From positions 372,001-436,000 of the forward strand of contig NZ_JBBBNY010000001.1 in NCBI RefSeq assembly GCF_037137055.1: a stretch of DNA of 64,000 nt, read 5' to 3'. This DNA comes from Frateuria_A yonginensis. Lineage in GTDB: Bacteria > Pseudomonadota > Gammaproteobacteria > Xanthomonadales > Rhodanobacteraceae. A model generated the notes under the pieces. That model saw nothing but the letters and a program-made list of their open reading frames with translations, ran no database searches and was not told where the DNA came from. Position 1 is the stretch's first letter; every line of letters starts with the position of its first letter. A program made the position numbers and the translations under genes. Of this stretch, positions 15,542 to 24,180 are shown piece by piece.

Positions 15542-16746
15542 ACACCCTACAGACGACCCCGCTGCGCCGCAGCCGCGCCTTCCTCACCGTGTTCCTGAAG
15601 GAAGTGCGCGAGAACCTGCGCGACCGGCGCACGCTCACCAGCGCCTTCCTCACCGGACCGCTGCTGACCCCGCTGCTGTTCGTGATGCTGATCAGCTTCA
15701 CCGTCAACCGCGAACTGGACAAGGCCGAGCAGCCGCTCAAGGTGCCGGTGATCGGCGCGCAGTACGCGCCCAACCTGGTCGGCGCACTCGAAGCCGGCGG
15801 CGTGGTGCCGCAGCCGGCCATCGCCGACCCCGAGCGGGCGGTGCGCGAGCAGCGCGCCGACCTGGTGCTGCGCATCGCCCCAGGCTACGCCGAGGCCTGG
15901 CGCAAGGGCGAACCGGTGCAGGTGGAACTGATCTACGACTCCTCGCAGCGCGATTCGGGCACGCCGGTGGACCGCGTGACCAAGCTGGTCGAGGGCTATG
16001 CACGCCAGCAGGGCGCCATGCGGCTGGTGGCGCGCGGGCTGTCGCCCGGGGTCGCCGTGCCGGTGGTGGTGGCCAAGCGCGACCAGGCCACCGCGCAGTC
16101 GCGCGCCGTGCTGATGTTCAACATGCTGCCGTACCTGTTCGTGCTGACCATCTTCATCGGCGGCATGTACCTGGCGATCGACCTCACCGCGGGCGAGCGC
16201 GAGCGGCAGTCGCTGGAGCCGCTGTTCGCCAATCCGGTGCCGCGCTGGAAGATCTTCCTGGGCAAGCTCGCCGCGATCTGCGCGTTCTCCACCGCCAGCC
16301 TGCTGATCTGCCTGCTCGCGTTCGGCGTGACCGGCCGCTTCGTGCCGACCGAGAAGCTCGGCATGGAGGTGAACCTGGGCCCGGCGTTCGCGCTGCACGT
16401 GCTGCTGCTGCAGCTGCCGCTGATCGTGCTGCTGGCCGGCCTGCAGTCGATGGTCGCAGCCTTCGCCAAGAGCTACCGCGAGGCGCAGACCTACCTGTCG
16501 CTGCTGATGCTGCTGCCGATCCTGCCCAGCATCGCGCTGATGGTGATGCCGCTCAGGCCGAAGGACTGGATGTACGCCGTGCCGCTGCTCGGCCAGCACC
16601 TGGGCATCCTGGACCTGGTGCGCGGCGAGGGCATCGGCGCGGTGCCGCTGGCGCTGTGCCTGGGCGGCAGCGCGCTGGCGGCGCTCGTCGTCGCGCTGGT
16701 CACCATGCAGCTGTACCGCTCCGAACGCCTGGCGATTTCCGGCTGA
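15538..16746 (+). CDS. natB: ABC-2 exporter permease, NatB-like
   Basis: The 402-residue membrane protein has a first span at about 27-45 (FLTGPLLTPLLFVMLISFTV), a large extracytoplasmic domain (about 50-180) and five further C-terminal spans. The motif AGERERQSLEPLFANPVPRWKIFLGKL is diagnostic of the NatB/ABC-2_3 group. It forms the exporter with NatA. The start ATG overlaps natA's stop (ATGA). It ends 48 bp before the convergent phosphoglycerol transferase-like gene. Confidence 0.9.
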   Translation: MNTLQTTPLRRSRAFLTVFLKEVRENLRDRRTLTSAFLTGPLLTPLLFVMLISFTVNRELDKAEQPLKVPVIGAQYAPNLVGALEAGGVVPQPAIADPERAVREQRADLVLRIAPGYAEAWRKGEPVQVELIYDSSQRDSGTPVDRVTKLVEGYARQQGAMRLVARGLSPGVAVPVVVAKRDQATAQSRAVLMFNMLPYLFVLTIFIGGMYLAIDLTAGERERQSLEPLFANPVPRWKIFLGKLAAICAFSTASLLICLLAFGVTGRFVPTEKLGMEVNLGPAFALHVLLLQLPLIVLLAGLQSMVAAFAKSYREAQTYLSLLMLLPILPSIALMVMPLRPKDWMYAVPLLGQHLGILDLVRGEGIGAVPLALCLGGSALAALVVALVTMQLYRSERLAISG

Positions 16747-16758
16747 CCGTCCCTCGGT

Positions 16759-16787
16759 CGCCCGCGGTCGCGGCTGCGCCGCGGGCG
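16759..16787. terminator. Hairpin between convergent natB and OpgB-like gene
   Basis: CGCCCGCGG (16759-16767) and CCGCGGGCG (16779-16787) form a 9-bp GC stem with an 11-nt loop in the 48-bp gap between convergent genes. There is no T tract on either side, so it may act as a transcript-end stabiliser or a weak bidirectional terminator. Confidence 0.45.
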
Positions 16788-16794
16788 ATGCGTG

Positions 16795-18786
16795 TCAGTG
16801 CGCCGGCGCGCTGCTGGCCGACGCCGGCAAGGGCGGCACCGGCGTGCCGTCCTGCGGGCGCCGTACCAGCTGGCCCTTCTTGAACAGTTCCGCGGCGACC
16901 TGGTAGTACGCGGTGGCGTCGTCGATGTCGGCTGGCCGGCGCTGCGCCGGTACGGCATCACCGGTGGCGAAGTCCGGATGGAACTGCGCCACCTTCTTCT
17001 GCGGCTCCAGCAGGGTCAGGGTGTCGCCCTTGAGGTAGCCGAGCTTCTCGTACGTGGCCGGGAAGGCGCGCTCGCGGCCGGGCGGCAGCTGGAAGATGTC
17101 GTAGCCGAAGAAGCGGCTGCGGTAGCTGAAGTTGAGCAGGCCCAGCAGCGTCGGCGGAATGTCGATCTGGCTCATGAAGCGGTGCACGCGCTGCGGCGGG
17201 AAGTGCGCCGGTGCGTAGATCCACAGCGGGATGTGGTAGCGGTTGACCGGCACCGCGGCGCGCCCGGCGCTGGAGGCGTCGTGGTCGGCGGTGATCACGA
17301 ACACGGTGTCGTCGAAGTAGGGCCGCTTGCGCGCGCGCTCGATGAAGTCGGCGATCGACCAGTCGGTATATGCCACCGCGCCCTCGCGGGTGCCGTTGCG
17401 CTCCTTCACGCGCCCGGCCGGGAAGGTGAACGGCCGGTGGTTGGAGGTGGTCATGATGTGCAGGAAGAACGGCTTGCCCTGCGCGTGGATCGCGTCCATC
17501 TGGCCGAGCGCCAGCGTGTAGAGGTCCTCGTCGGCCACGCCCCATACGTTCTCGCTGTGGATGGTCGCGTCCTTGGGAATGTCCTTGCGGTCCACCGGGA
17601 TGTAGCCGTTGTGGCCGAAGAAGTAGTTCATGTTGTCGAAGTAGCCGTAGCCGCCGTAGACGAACTCGGACACGTAGCCACGATCGTTGAAGATGTCCGC
17701 CAGCGAGAACAGGTTCTCGTTGTGGTGCATCTTGATCACCGAGTCGCCGGGCGTCGGCGGGATCGACAGCGACAGCGCCTCCAGCCCGCGCACGGTACGC
17801 GTGCCGTTGGCGTACACGTTGTCGAAGAACAGGCTCTGCCCGGCCAGCGCGTCCAGGTGCGGCGTGATGTCGCCGTGGCTGGCGCCGAAGGTCCTCAGGA
17901 AGTCGGCCGACAGGCTCTCCACGCTGATCAGCACCACATTGAGGTGCTTTTCCGGACCGGCGTGACGGATCGCGCGAGTGAGGTCGCGCGGATCGTCGCT
18001 CACGTAGCTCGCCTCGGGTGTCTGCAGGCCGGCCCGCACGCGTGCGAACGCATCCTGCTCGGGCAGCGTGCGGTAGAAGCGCGCGTAATCCAGGTGGCTG
18101 CTGCGGAACGCGGCGAAGAACTCGTAGATGCCGTTGCCGGCCAGCTCGTTCACGTAGGCGTTGTCGCTGTGGTTCTTCATCGTGCCGTTCACCGCCAGCA
18201 CGGACACCACCGTGAGCACGAGCCAGCCCAGCACCACCTTGCCGCGGCCCAGGAAGCGGCTGCCGTCATCGACGGTGCGCAGCGCGCGCCGGCTCAGCCA
18301 GAGGATGGCGAGCGCCAGCAGGCCGATCAGGCTCATCCACAGGCCGATCGGGTAGGACTCGCGGATGTTGCCGATCACCTCGGTGGTGTAGACCAGGTAG
18401 TCCACCGCGATGAAGTTGAAGCGCACGCCGAACTCGCCCCAGAACACGAACTCGGAGGCGGCCACGAACAGCAGCCCGTACACCATCGCCAGTGCCAGCA
18501 GATAGAGCGCCCACTGCCCGCCGCGCGAGACGTAGGCCCGGCGCGGCATCAGCCACAGGAACAGTAGCAGCGGCCAGGCCACGTAGAGCAGCGTGACCAG
18601 GTCGTAACCGGCGCCGACGCCGAAGGCGTACAGCCAGTACAGCGGGTTGTGCGGAACGCCGCTGCCGGTCATCGCCAGCAGCACGACGCGAGTGGCCGCG
18701 CCGATCAGCAGGTAGACCGCTCCCAGCCAGACCAGCGGGCGGAAACGCTGCCGGAGCGGCGTGGCGGGCGTGGCGGATGGAAACAT
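16795..18786 (-). CDS. LtaS/OpgB-type membrane sulfatase-fold phosphoglycerol transferase
   Basis: The 663-residue protein has five N-terminal membrane spans (about 18-210) followed by an extracytoplasmic alkaline-phosphatase-like domain. Key residues: NVVLISVESLSADFL (first metal Glu), the nucleophile Thr in NGTRTVRGLEAL, and VITADHDASS (metal Asp/His). In gammaproteobacteria this family includes OpgB, which adds phosphoglycerol to periplasmic glucans, and LtaS-like enzymes. The domain layout supports phosphoglycerol or phosphoethanolamine transfer; the acceptor is uncertain. A TATAAA lies about 27-32 bp before the ATG and AGGGG before the start. Confidence 0.85.
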   Translation of the reverse strand: MFPSATPATPLRQRFRPLVWLGAVYLLIGAATRVVLLAMTGSGVPHNPLYWLYAFGVGAGYDLVTLLYVAWPLLLFLWLMPRRAYVSRGGQWALYLLALAMVYGLLFVAASEFVFWGEFGVRFNFIAVDYLVYTTEVIGNIRESYPIGLWMSLIGLLALAILWLSRRALRTVDDGSRFLGRGKVVLGWLVLTVVSVLAVNGTMKNHSDNAYVNELAGNGIYEFFAAFRSSHLDYARFYRTLPEQDAFARVRAGLQTPEASYVSDDPRDLTRAIRHAGPEKHLNVVLISVESLSADFLRTFGASHGDITPHLDALAGQSLFFDNVYANGTRTVRGLEALSLSIPPTPGDSVIKMHHNENLFSLADIFNDRGYVSEFVYGGYGYFDNMNYFFGHNGYIPVDRKDIPKDATIHSENVWGVADEDLYTLALGQMDAIHAQGKPFFLHIMTTSNHRPFTFPAGRVKERNGTREGAVAYTDWSIADFIERARKRPYFDDTVFVITADHDASSAGRAAVPVNRYHIPLWIYAPAHFPPQRVHRFMSQIDIPPTLLGLLNFSYRSRFFGYDIFQLPPGRERAFPATYEKLGYLKGDTLTLLEPQKKVAQFHPDFATGDAVPAQRRPADIDDATAYYQVAAELFKKGQLVRRPQDGTPVPPLPASASSAPAH

Positions 18787-18882
18787 GGCGACCCCTGGAG
18801 GATGGACACGTCTTTATACCGTGTGTCGCTTGCGCGCGGCTTAGCCGGCATGACGTGCGGCGGGAGAGAAACGCAGCGTTGC

Positions 18883-20115
18883 TCAGGCGGCGGTCGGGCG
18901 AGGCAGGGCGGCTATCGCTGCGATGCGGGCCCGCTCCATCGCCGCGCCGATGTCCGGGCCGGCCAGCCCGCGGGCGAGAAAGGCCGTCGCGTCCACCTGC
19001 GCGGCCGCTTCGCGCGCGGCGCGCAGGAACGTCGCCTGCGGGTAGGCTGCCTCGCTGCGACCCAGGCGACCGCGCTGGTCCGCCTCGCAGACGACCAGGA
19101 AGGTGTCCAGACGCCGCGGGCGGCGCAACGCGTCCAGCCGGGTGAGCAGGCGCAACACGGTGGCCGGCTTAAGCTCCAGCGCGCGGTGCGCATTGAGGTG
19201 CTCGCGGCAGACCAGTTCGGCCAGCGCGGCGTGCTCGGCCGGCACTTTCAACCGCGCGGCGAGCTCGCGCAGCGGCGCCACGCCGGCGTGTTCGTGGCCG
19301 ATGTGGCCGGGCAGCACCCCGGCCGGCGTGCGCGCCTTGCCCAGGTCGTGGCAGAGCGCGCAGAAGCCGGCCAGGTCGTCGCCGGGAGCCAGCCGCGCGG
19401 TCATGTCCAGCACCAGCTCCAGGTGCACGCCGGTGTCGACCTCGGGGTGGTACTCCGCTCGCTGCGGCACGCCGTAGAGCGCATCGACTTCCGGAAACAG
19501 CACGGCCAGCGCGCCGGCCTCGCGCAGCACCCTCAGGAAAGCGGACGGCTGCGGTTCGGCCAGCGCGCGGCGGGTCTCTGCCCAGACCCGCTCGGGCACC
19601 AGGTGGTCGACTTCGCCCTCGGCGACCATGTGGCGCATCAGCGCCATGGTGTCCGCCGCGACGGTGAAGCCCAGCGGCGCGAAGCGCGCGGCGAAGCGCG
19701 CCACCCGCAGCAGGCGCACCGGGTCCTCCACGAAGGCGGGCGAGACGTGGCGCAGCACGCGCTGCTCGAGGTCGCGCCGGCCGTCGAAAGGATCGACCAG
19801 CGCGCCGTCCTCGTCCTGCGCGATCGCGTTGATGGTGAGGTCGCGCCGCGCCAGGTCCTGCTCCAGCGTCACGCCGGGGTCGGCGTGGAAGGCGAAGCCG
19901 TGGTAGCCGCGGCCGGTCTTGCGCTCGGTGCGCGCCAGCGCGTACTCCTCGGCCGTCTGCGGATGCAGGAACACCGGGAAATCCTTGCCGACCGGCCGGT
20001 AGCCGAGCGCCAGCATCTGCTCCGGCGTGGCGCCGACCACCACGTGGTCGTGGTCGGTCACCGGCCGTCCCAGCAGCCGGTCGCGTACCGCGCCGCCCAC
20101 CAGGTAGCTGCGCAT
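18883..20115 (-). CDS. cca: Multifunctional CCA tRNA nucleotidyltransferase
   Basis: The 410-residue enzyme adds or repairs the 3' CCA of tRNA. N-terminal signature YLVGGAVRDRLLGRPVTDHDHVVVG carries the metal-binding DxD (DHD), followed by RTERKTGRGYHGF, RRDLTINAIA and DPVRLLRVARFAARF, as in class II bacterial Cca. The C-terminal HD phosphohydrolase domain (CHDLGKARTP, HIGHEHAG) marks the E. coli-like multifunctional form of about 412 aa. It starts 1 bp after the slt stop, so the two are in one transcript. Confidence 0.97.
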   Translation of the reverse strand: MRSYLVGGAVRDRLLGRPVTDHDHVVVGATPEQMLALGYRPVGKDFPVFLHPQTAEEYALARTERKTGRGYHGFAFHADPGVTLEQDLARRDLTINAIAQDEDGALVDPFDGRRDLEQRVLRHVSPAFVEDPVRLLRVARFAARFAPLGFTVAADTMALMRHMVAEGEVDHLVPERVWAETRRALAEPQPSAFLRVLREAGALAVLFPEVDALYGVPQRAEYHPEVDTGVHLELVLDMTARLAPGDDLAGFCALCHDLGKARTPAGVLPGHIGHEHAGVAPLRELAARLKVPAEHAALAELVCREHLNAHRALELKPATVLRLLTRLDALRRPRRLDTFLVVCEADQRGRLGRSEAAYPQATFLRAAREAAAQVDATAFLARGLAGPDIGAAMERARIAAIAALPRPTAA

Positions 20116-20116
20116 C

Positions 20117-22183
20117 TCAGCGTGCCGACGCCGGGTCCGCCACGTCCGTGCCGGCTGCGGCTGCCGGGGCGGGCATGGCCGGGCAGGTCACGCCGCGGCG
20201 CGGCGTGTGGACGTCGGGAAGGCTGTACGGCTGGCCGTTGGCCGGCATCCGCGAGGCCAGCGGCAGCGCCTTGCCTGACAGACGCCAGTCGTAAATGACC
20301 GCGAATGCCATGACGCGGGCCACGTAGTCGCGGGTCTCGCGGTAGGGGATGGTCGCCACGAACAGGTCCGGCGGCAACGTGCCGCGCGCGTCCAGCCACT
20401 CCTGGACCTTGTTCGGGCCGGCGTTGTAGGCGGCGCTGGCGAGCCAGGGCGCGCCGTTGAAGCGCGCCGCCATCTGCGCCAGGTAGCGGGTGCCGAGCAT
20501 GATGTTCACGGCCGGATCGTACAGCGAAGCGGCGCCGCCCCAATCAAGCCCGTTCTGTCGGGCCACGCGGGCCGCGGTGCTGGGCAGCAATTGCATCAGG
20601 CCGCGCGCGTCGGCGCCGGAATGGGCGTCGCTCATCCAGGCGCTTTCGGCGCGGGCGATGGCATAGGCCCAGGCCGGGTCGATGCCGGCCTGTTGCGCCT
20701 GCGGCACCACGCCGTCCTGGCTCGCCAGCGGGAAGCGCTGGGCGTAGTAGCGCAGCATGTCGCCGCTGGCGAAGGCGAACACTGCGCGGTCGTACCAGCC
20801 GCGTTCGTAGGCCAGCCGCGCGGCGACCCGCTGCGTGGCCGGATCGGCGCCGTCGAGCGCGCGCGCCCATTCGCGCCGCGCGAGCCGGGGCAGGTCGACC
20901 GCGTACAGCTCGAACGCGCGGCGCAGGCCGGGATCCGCCAGCAGGGCCTGCTCGCGCGCGGTGTCGTCCGGCGGGTCGAGCGGGCAGATCGCGTAATCGC
21001 CCTGCACGTGGTCGGCGGCGAGGAAGCCGTAGTAGGTCGGCTCCAGGGCGAGCTGCGCGTACAGCGCGTCGGCCTGCAGCGGGTGGCCGGTGGCGGCCAG
21101 GGCGCGGGCACGGAAGTAGCGCCACTCGTCCTGCTCCTGCTGCGAGGCCGGCATCGCATCGATCGCGGCGAGCACGGCCGGCCAGTCCTGCCGGGCCAGC
21201 GCCACCCGCGCCCGCCATTCCCGGCTGGTGTCGGTCTGCACGGCAGCGGGCAGGTCGGCCAGACGGGCCAGTGCGTGCTCGTCGAAATCGGTGGCGTGGT
21301 AAAGCGCCAGCGCGTACAGCACGCCGTTGCGCTGCGCCGGAGTGAAGTCGAAGCGCGAGCGCAGCCGCTGCCAGGCCGCGTCGGCGGCGTCGGCATCGCG
21401 CCGCGCCAGGCGCTGCAGCGCCAGCGCGGCGGCCTGGCGATGGCGCGGCGAGTCGGGCCAGTTCACCGCATCGGCCACGGCGGCGGTCGGGTCGCGCAGG
21501 GCTTGCGCCAGACGCGCGGCGGCCTTGCCCTCGGTGGCCGGCAGCCAGGCGGCCAGCGCCGTGACGGTGCCGCCCTGGCCGGCGTCGAGCGCGCGGTCGA
21601 TGCGCGCCCACAGGCGCGCGTCGGTGAGCAGGCCGGCCTCGTGCGCGGCATCGAGCACGGGATCACAAGCGCTTGGCAGGCTCGGCTGCGCCCACAGCGG
21701 GGCCAGGTCCTTTTCGAAGTCGAGCCTGCCGCCCTGGGCGAGCTTGGCCTGCAGCCGGTAGCAGGTCAGCGTGTCGCCCAGCCCGGGCCGGTAGAGCGCG
21801 AGGAAATCGTCCCAGCGCTGCCGGCGCGCCTGCTCGAGCAGCCAGGCGCGGCGCAGGTCGGCGGCGGGCAGCAGGTCGGGATAGCGGCGCAGGTAGTCGG
21901 CCACGGTGGCGCGGTCCAGCGTCGCCACGTCGTGTTCGAGCGCGGCTTCTTCCAGGTAGGGGTACAGCGGGTAGTCGGCCAGCCCCTTGGCCCAGCTGCG
22001 CCAGCCGTCGCCGCCCTGCTGGGCCACCGCCCAGGCCTGCCGGAAGGCGGTACGCTGCTCGGCCAGGGAGGCGGCGGCGGCGCCCGCGGCGAAGCCCAGC
22101 CAGGTGGCCAGCAGGACGAACAGAAGGTACGGCACGAAGCGCCGCGACGGAGCGGGCGGAAGAACGTTCGGGGTCATCGTCAC
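20117..22183 (-). CDS. slt: Soluble lytic murein transglycosylase
   Basis: The 688-residue periplasmic enzyme has a signal peptide (VPYLLFVLLATWLGFAAGAAAA), a long alpha-helical superhelical U/L domain (about 40-500) and a C-terminal lysozyme-like SLT domain. The catalytic Glu is in IARAESAWM, followed by GADARGLMQLLPSTA and ASAAYNAGPNKVQEW. It cleaves peptidoglycan glycan strands to 1,6-anhydro products. A proline/alanine-rich tail follows the catalytic domain, slightly longer than in E. coli Slt70 (645 aa). Divergent from the GH17 gene. Confidence 0.95.
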   Translation of the reverse strand: MTMTPNVLPPAPSRRFVPYLLFVLLATWLGFAAGAAAASLAEQRTAFRQAWAVAQQGGDGWRSWAKGLADYPLYPYLEEAALEHDVATLDRATVADYLRRYPDLLPAADLRRAWLLEQARRQRWDDFLALYRPGLGDTLTCYRLQAKLAQGGRLDFEKDLAPLWAQPSLPSACDPVLDAAHEAGLLTDARLWARIDRALDAGQGGTVTALAAWLPATEGKAAARLAQALRDPTAAVADAVNWPDSPRHRQAAALALQRLARRDADAADAAWQRLRSRFDFTPAQRNGVLYALALYHATDFDEHALARLADLPAAVQTDTSREWRARVALARQDWPAVLAAIDAMPASQQEQDEWRYFRARALAATGHPLQADALYAQLALEPTYYGFLAADHVQGDYAICPLDPPDDTAREQALLADPGLRRAFELYAVDLPRLARREWARALDGADPATQRVAARLAYERGWYDRAVFAFASGDMLRYYAQRFPLASQDGVVPQAQQAGIDPAWAYAIARAESAWMSDAHSGADARGLMQLLPSTAARVARQNGLDWGGAASLYDPAVNIMLGTRYLAQMAARFNGAPWLASAAYNAGPNKVQEWLDARGTLPPDLFVATIPYRETRDYVARVMAFAVIYDWRLSGKALPLASRMPANGQPYSLPDVHTPRRGVTCPAMPAPAAAAGTDVADPASAR

Positions 22184-22266
22184 AAGTGTAGTAAGCGGCG
22201 GTAAGGCCTGCGTTAACCGGCGCTGCTGATAAGCTTGCCGGCTTCGTTGCCTGCGCCGGGAAGGCT

Positions 22267-23853
22267 ATGCCGCCCACCTCGTCGTTCCGCCTCCGTCCGT
22301 GCTGGCCCGTGTGGGTGGTGCTCGCGCTGGCGGCGTTCGCCGGCGTCGCCGGCTGGTGGTCGCTGGGCCGGCCGGTGAGGCTGCCGGATGCGCCCTCGGC
22401 GCGGATCGCCTGCGTCTCCTACGCGCCATACCGGCGAGCGGGCGAGACGCCGTACGACCCCCGCACGTTCATCAGTCCGCAGCGCATCGATGCCGATCTG
22501 CGCGCGCTCTCGCAACGTTTCGATTGCGTGCGCACCTACTCGCAGGGGCAGGGGCTGGCGGCCGTGCCGGCGATCGCGCAGCGCTACGGCATGCAGGTGC
22601 TGATGGGGATCTGGCTGGACCGCGACCCGGTCGCCAACGCGCGCGAGGTCGCAGCCGGCATCGCCACCGCCCGCGCGTATCCGCAGGTGCTGCGCGGGGT
22701 GATCGTGGGCAACGAGGTGCTGCTGCGCGGCGAGCTCTCGCCCGCGGCGCTGGCCGGCTACGTGCGCCAGGTACGCGCAGCGATCCCCGCCACCGTGCCG
22801 GTCAGCTACGCCGACGTGTGGGAGTTCTGGCTGCGCTTCCCGCAGGTGGCGCAGGCGGTGGACTACCTCACCATCCACATCCTGCCCTACTGGGAGGACG
22901 AGCCGGTGCCGCCCGAGCATGCCGTGCGCCACGTGGCCGAGGTCTACGCGCGGATGCAGCGGAGCTTTCCGGGCAAGCCGGTGATGATCGGCGAGACCGG
23001 CTGGCCCAGCGCCGGCCGGCCGCGCCGTGCCGCGCGGGCCACGCTGGTCAACGAGGCGCGCTACCTGCGTGAGTTCCTGGGCTACGCCGCCCGCGCGCAC
23101 GTGCCCTACAACGTGATCGAAGCCTTCGACCAGCCCTGGAAGCGGGTACAGGAAGGCACGGTCGGCGGCTATTGGGGCATCTTCGACGTGGACGCCCGAC
23201 CGAAATTCCCGATGCGCGGGCCGGTGATGGAGGAGCCGCGCTGGTGGTATGGCTGGCTGGCCGGCGTGCTGGTCGCGCTACTGTTCGGCCTGGTCGGGCT
23301 GCGACTGCCGTGGCGCGGACGGGCGGCGCTGCTGCTGGCCGGCTTCGCCGCCGGCGCGGCGCTGGCCTGGCAGGGGCGCCAGATGCTCCATGCCTGCCGC
23401 GACCTGCTCGAATGGACCGTGTCGACCGCGGCCTGCCTGGCCGCGCTGGGCACGGCGTTGTGGCTGGCGCCGGACATCGCCCGGCGCCTGGCGGGGGGCG
23501 ACGCTGCGACCCGCGTGCCCGGGTGGTTGCCGTTGGGCTGGCTGTTCGGCCTGGCCTGGTACGACCTGCTGCTGGTGCTCGACGGACGCTACCGCGATTT
23601 CCCGTTGGGCCTGTTCGCCCTGCCGGGGGTGGCGTTCGCCCTGGCCGGCTGGCTCGCGTCGCGGCCGGCGCGGCCGGCGGTGGAGCACCGCCTGCTCGCC
23701 GGACTGCTGCCGGTGCTGGGCATCCTGGTCGTGGTGGAGGAGGTCGGGCTCAGTCTCACCGCGTGGCTATGGCTGGGCCTGAACCTCGCCCTCGCGCTGC
23801 CGGTGCTGCTCGCCTGGTGGCAGGGCCGCGGCCTGCGCACGCAGCAGGCGTAG
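22267..23853 (+). CDS. Membrane-anchored glycoside hydrolase family 17-like protein
   Basis: The 528-residue protein has an N-terminal anchor (14-33), an extracytoplasmic TIM-barrel domain (about 45-320) and 6-7 C-terminal membrane spans. The barrel carries the two GH17 catalytic Glu: IVGNEVLLRG (acid/base) and MIGETGWPSAG (nucleophile), plus HILPYWEDEPV. GH17 enzymes cleave or transfer beta-1,3-glucan; bacterial membrane forms occur beside glucan synthases. Together with the OpgB-like gene 3.5 kb away it suggests periplasmic glucan processing. Its 3' end overlaps the convergent gene by 87 bp. Confidence 0.85.
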   Translation: MPPTSSFRLRPCWPVWVVLALAAFAGVAGWWSLGRPVRLPDAPSARIACVSYAPYRRAGETPYDPRTFISPQRIDADLRALSQRFDCVRTYSQGQGLAAVPAIAQRYGMQVLMGIWLDRDPVANAREVAAGIATARAYPQVLRGVIVGNEVLLRGELSPAALAGYVRQVRAAIPATVPVSYADVWEFWLRFPQVAQAVDYLTIHILPYWEDEPVPPEHAVRHVAEVYARMQRSFPGKPVMIGETGWPSAGRPRRAARATLVNEARYLREFLGYAARAHVPYNVIEAFDQPWKRVQEGTVGGYWGIFDVDARPKFPMRGPVMEEPRWWYGWLAGVLVALLFGLVGLRLPWRGRAALLLAGFAAGAALAWQGRQMLHACRDLLEWTVSTAACLAALGTALWLAPDIARRLAGGDAATRVPGWLPLGWLFGLAWYDLLLVLDGRYRDFPLGLFALPGVAFALAGWLASRPARPAVEHRLLAGLLPVLGILVVVEEVGLSLTAWLWLGLNLALALPVLLAWWQGRGLRTQQA

Positions 23854-24180
23854 TGCGCCGACCAGCAGCGCGAACGCGCCGGCTTCGGCGCAATACAGCA
23901 CCATCGCCGCGAATCCGAGCGCAGCAGCCAGCCACGCGGCGAGCGGATGACGCGTCACCAGCGCGAGGAAGGCCGCGGTGAGCGCCGCGTAGCCATAGCC
24001 GTAGCCGAGGAAGCCCAGCACCGCCCATTGCCGCCATAAGCACCAGCGCGGGCCGCCGTCGGCGCCACACAGGTGGGCGACCGCCGGCGGCTCGATCACG
24101 CCGTAGCGCAGTGCCGTTGCCGCCAGCGCGACCAGTGCGAGGGTGAACCAGGGAAGAACCCGTCGTAGCGTGCGGTTCAT
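23767..24180 (-). CDS. Small membrane protein, unknown function
   Basis: The 137-residue product has about four hydrophobic spans: LPWFTLALVALAATALRYGV, WAVLGFLGYGYGYAALTAAF, HPLAAWLAAALGFAAMVLYC and FALLVGALRLL. A Cys pair sits in the loop HLCGADGGPRWCLW. The C-terminal 29 codons are antisense to the end of the GH17 gene, so the tail may be dispensable. Its ATG overlaps the stop of the upstream hydrolase gene as ATGA, which supports it as real and coupled. Family not recognised. Confidence 0.7.
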   Translation of the reverse strand: MNRTLRRVLPWFTLALVALAATALRYGVIEPPAVAHLCGADGGPRWCLWRQWAVLGFLGYGYGYAALTAAFLALVTRHPLAAWLAAALGFAAMVLYCAEAGAFALLVGALRLLRAQAAALPPGEQHRQREGEVQAQP

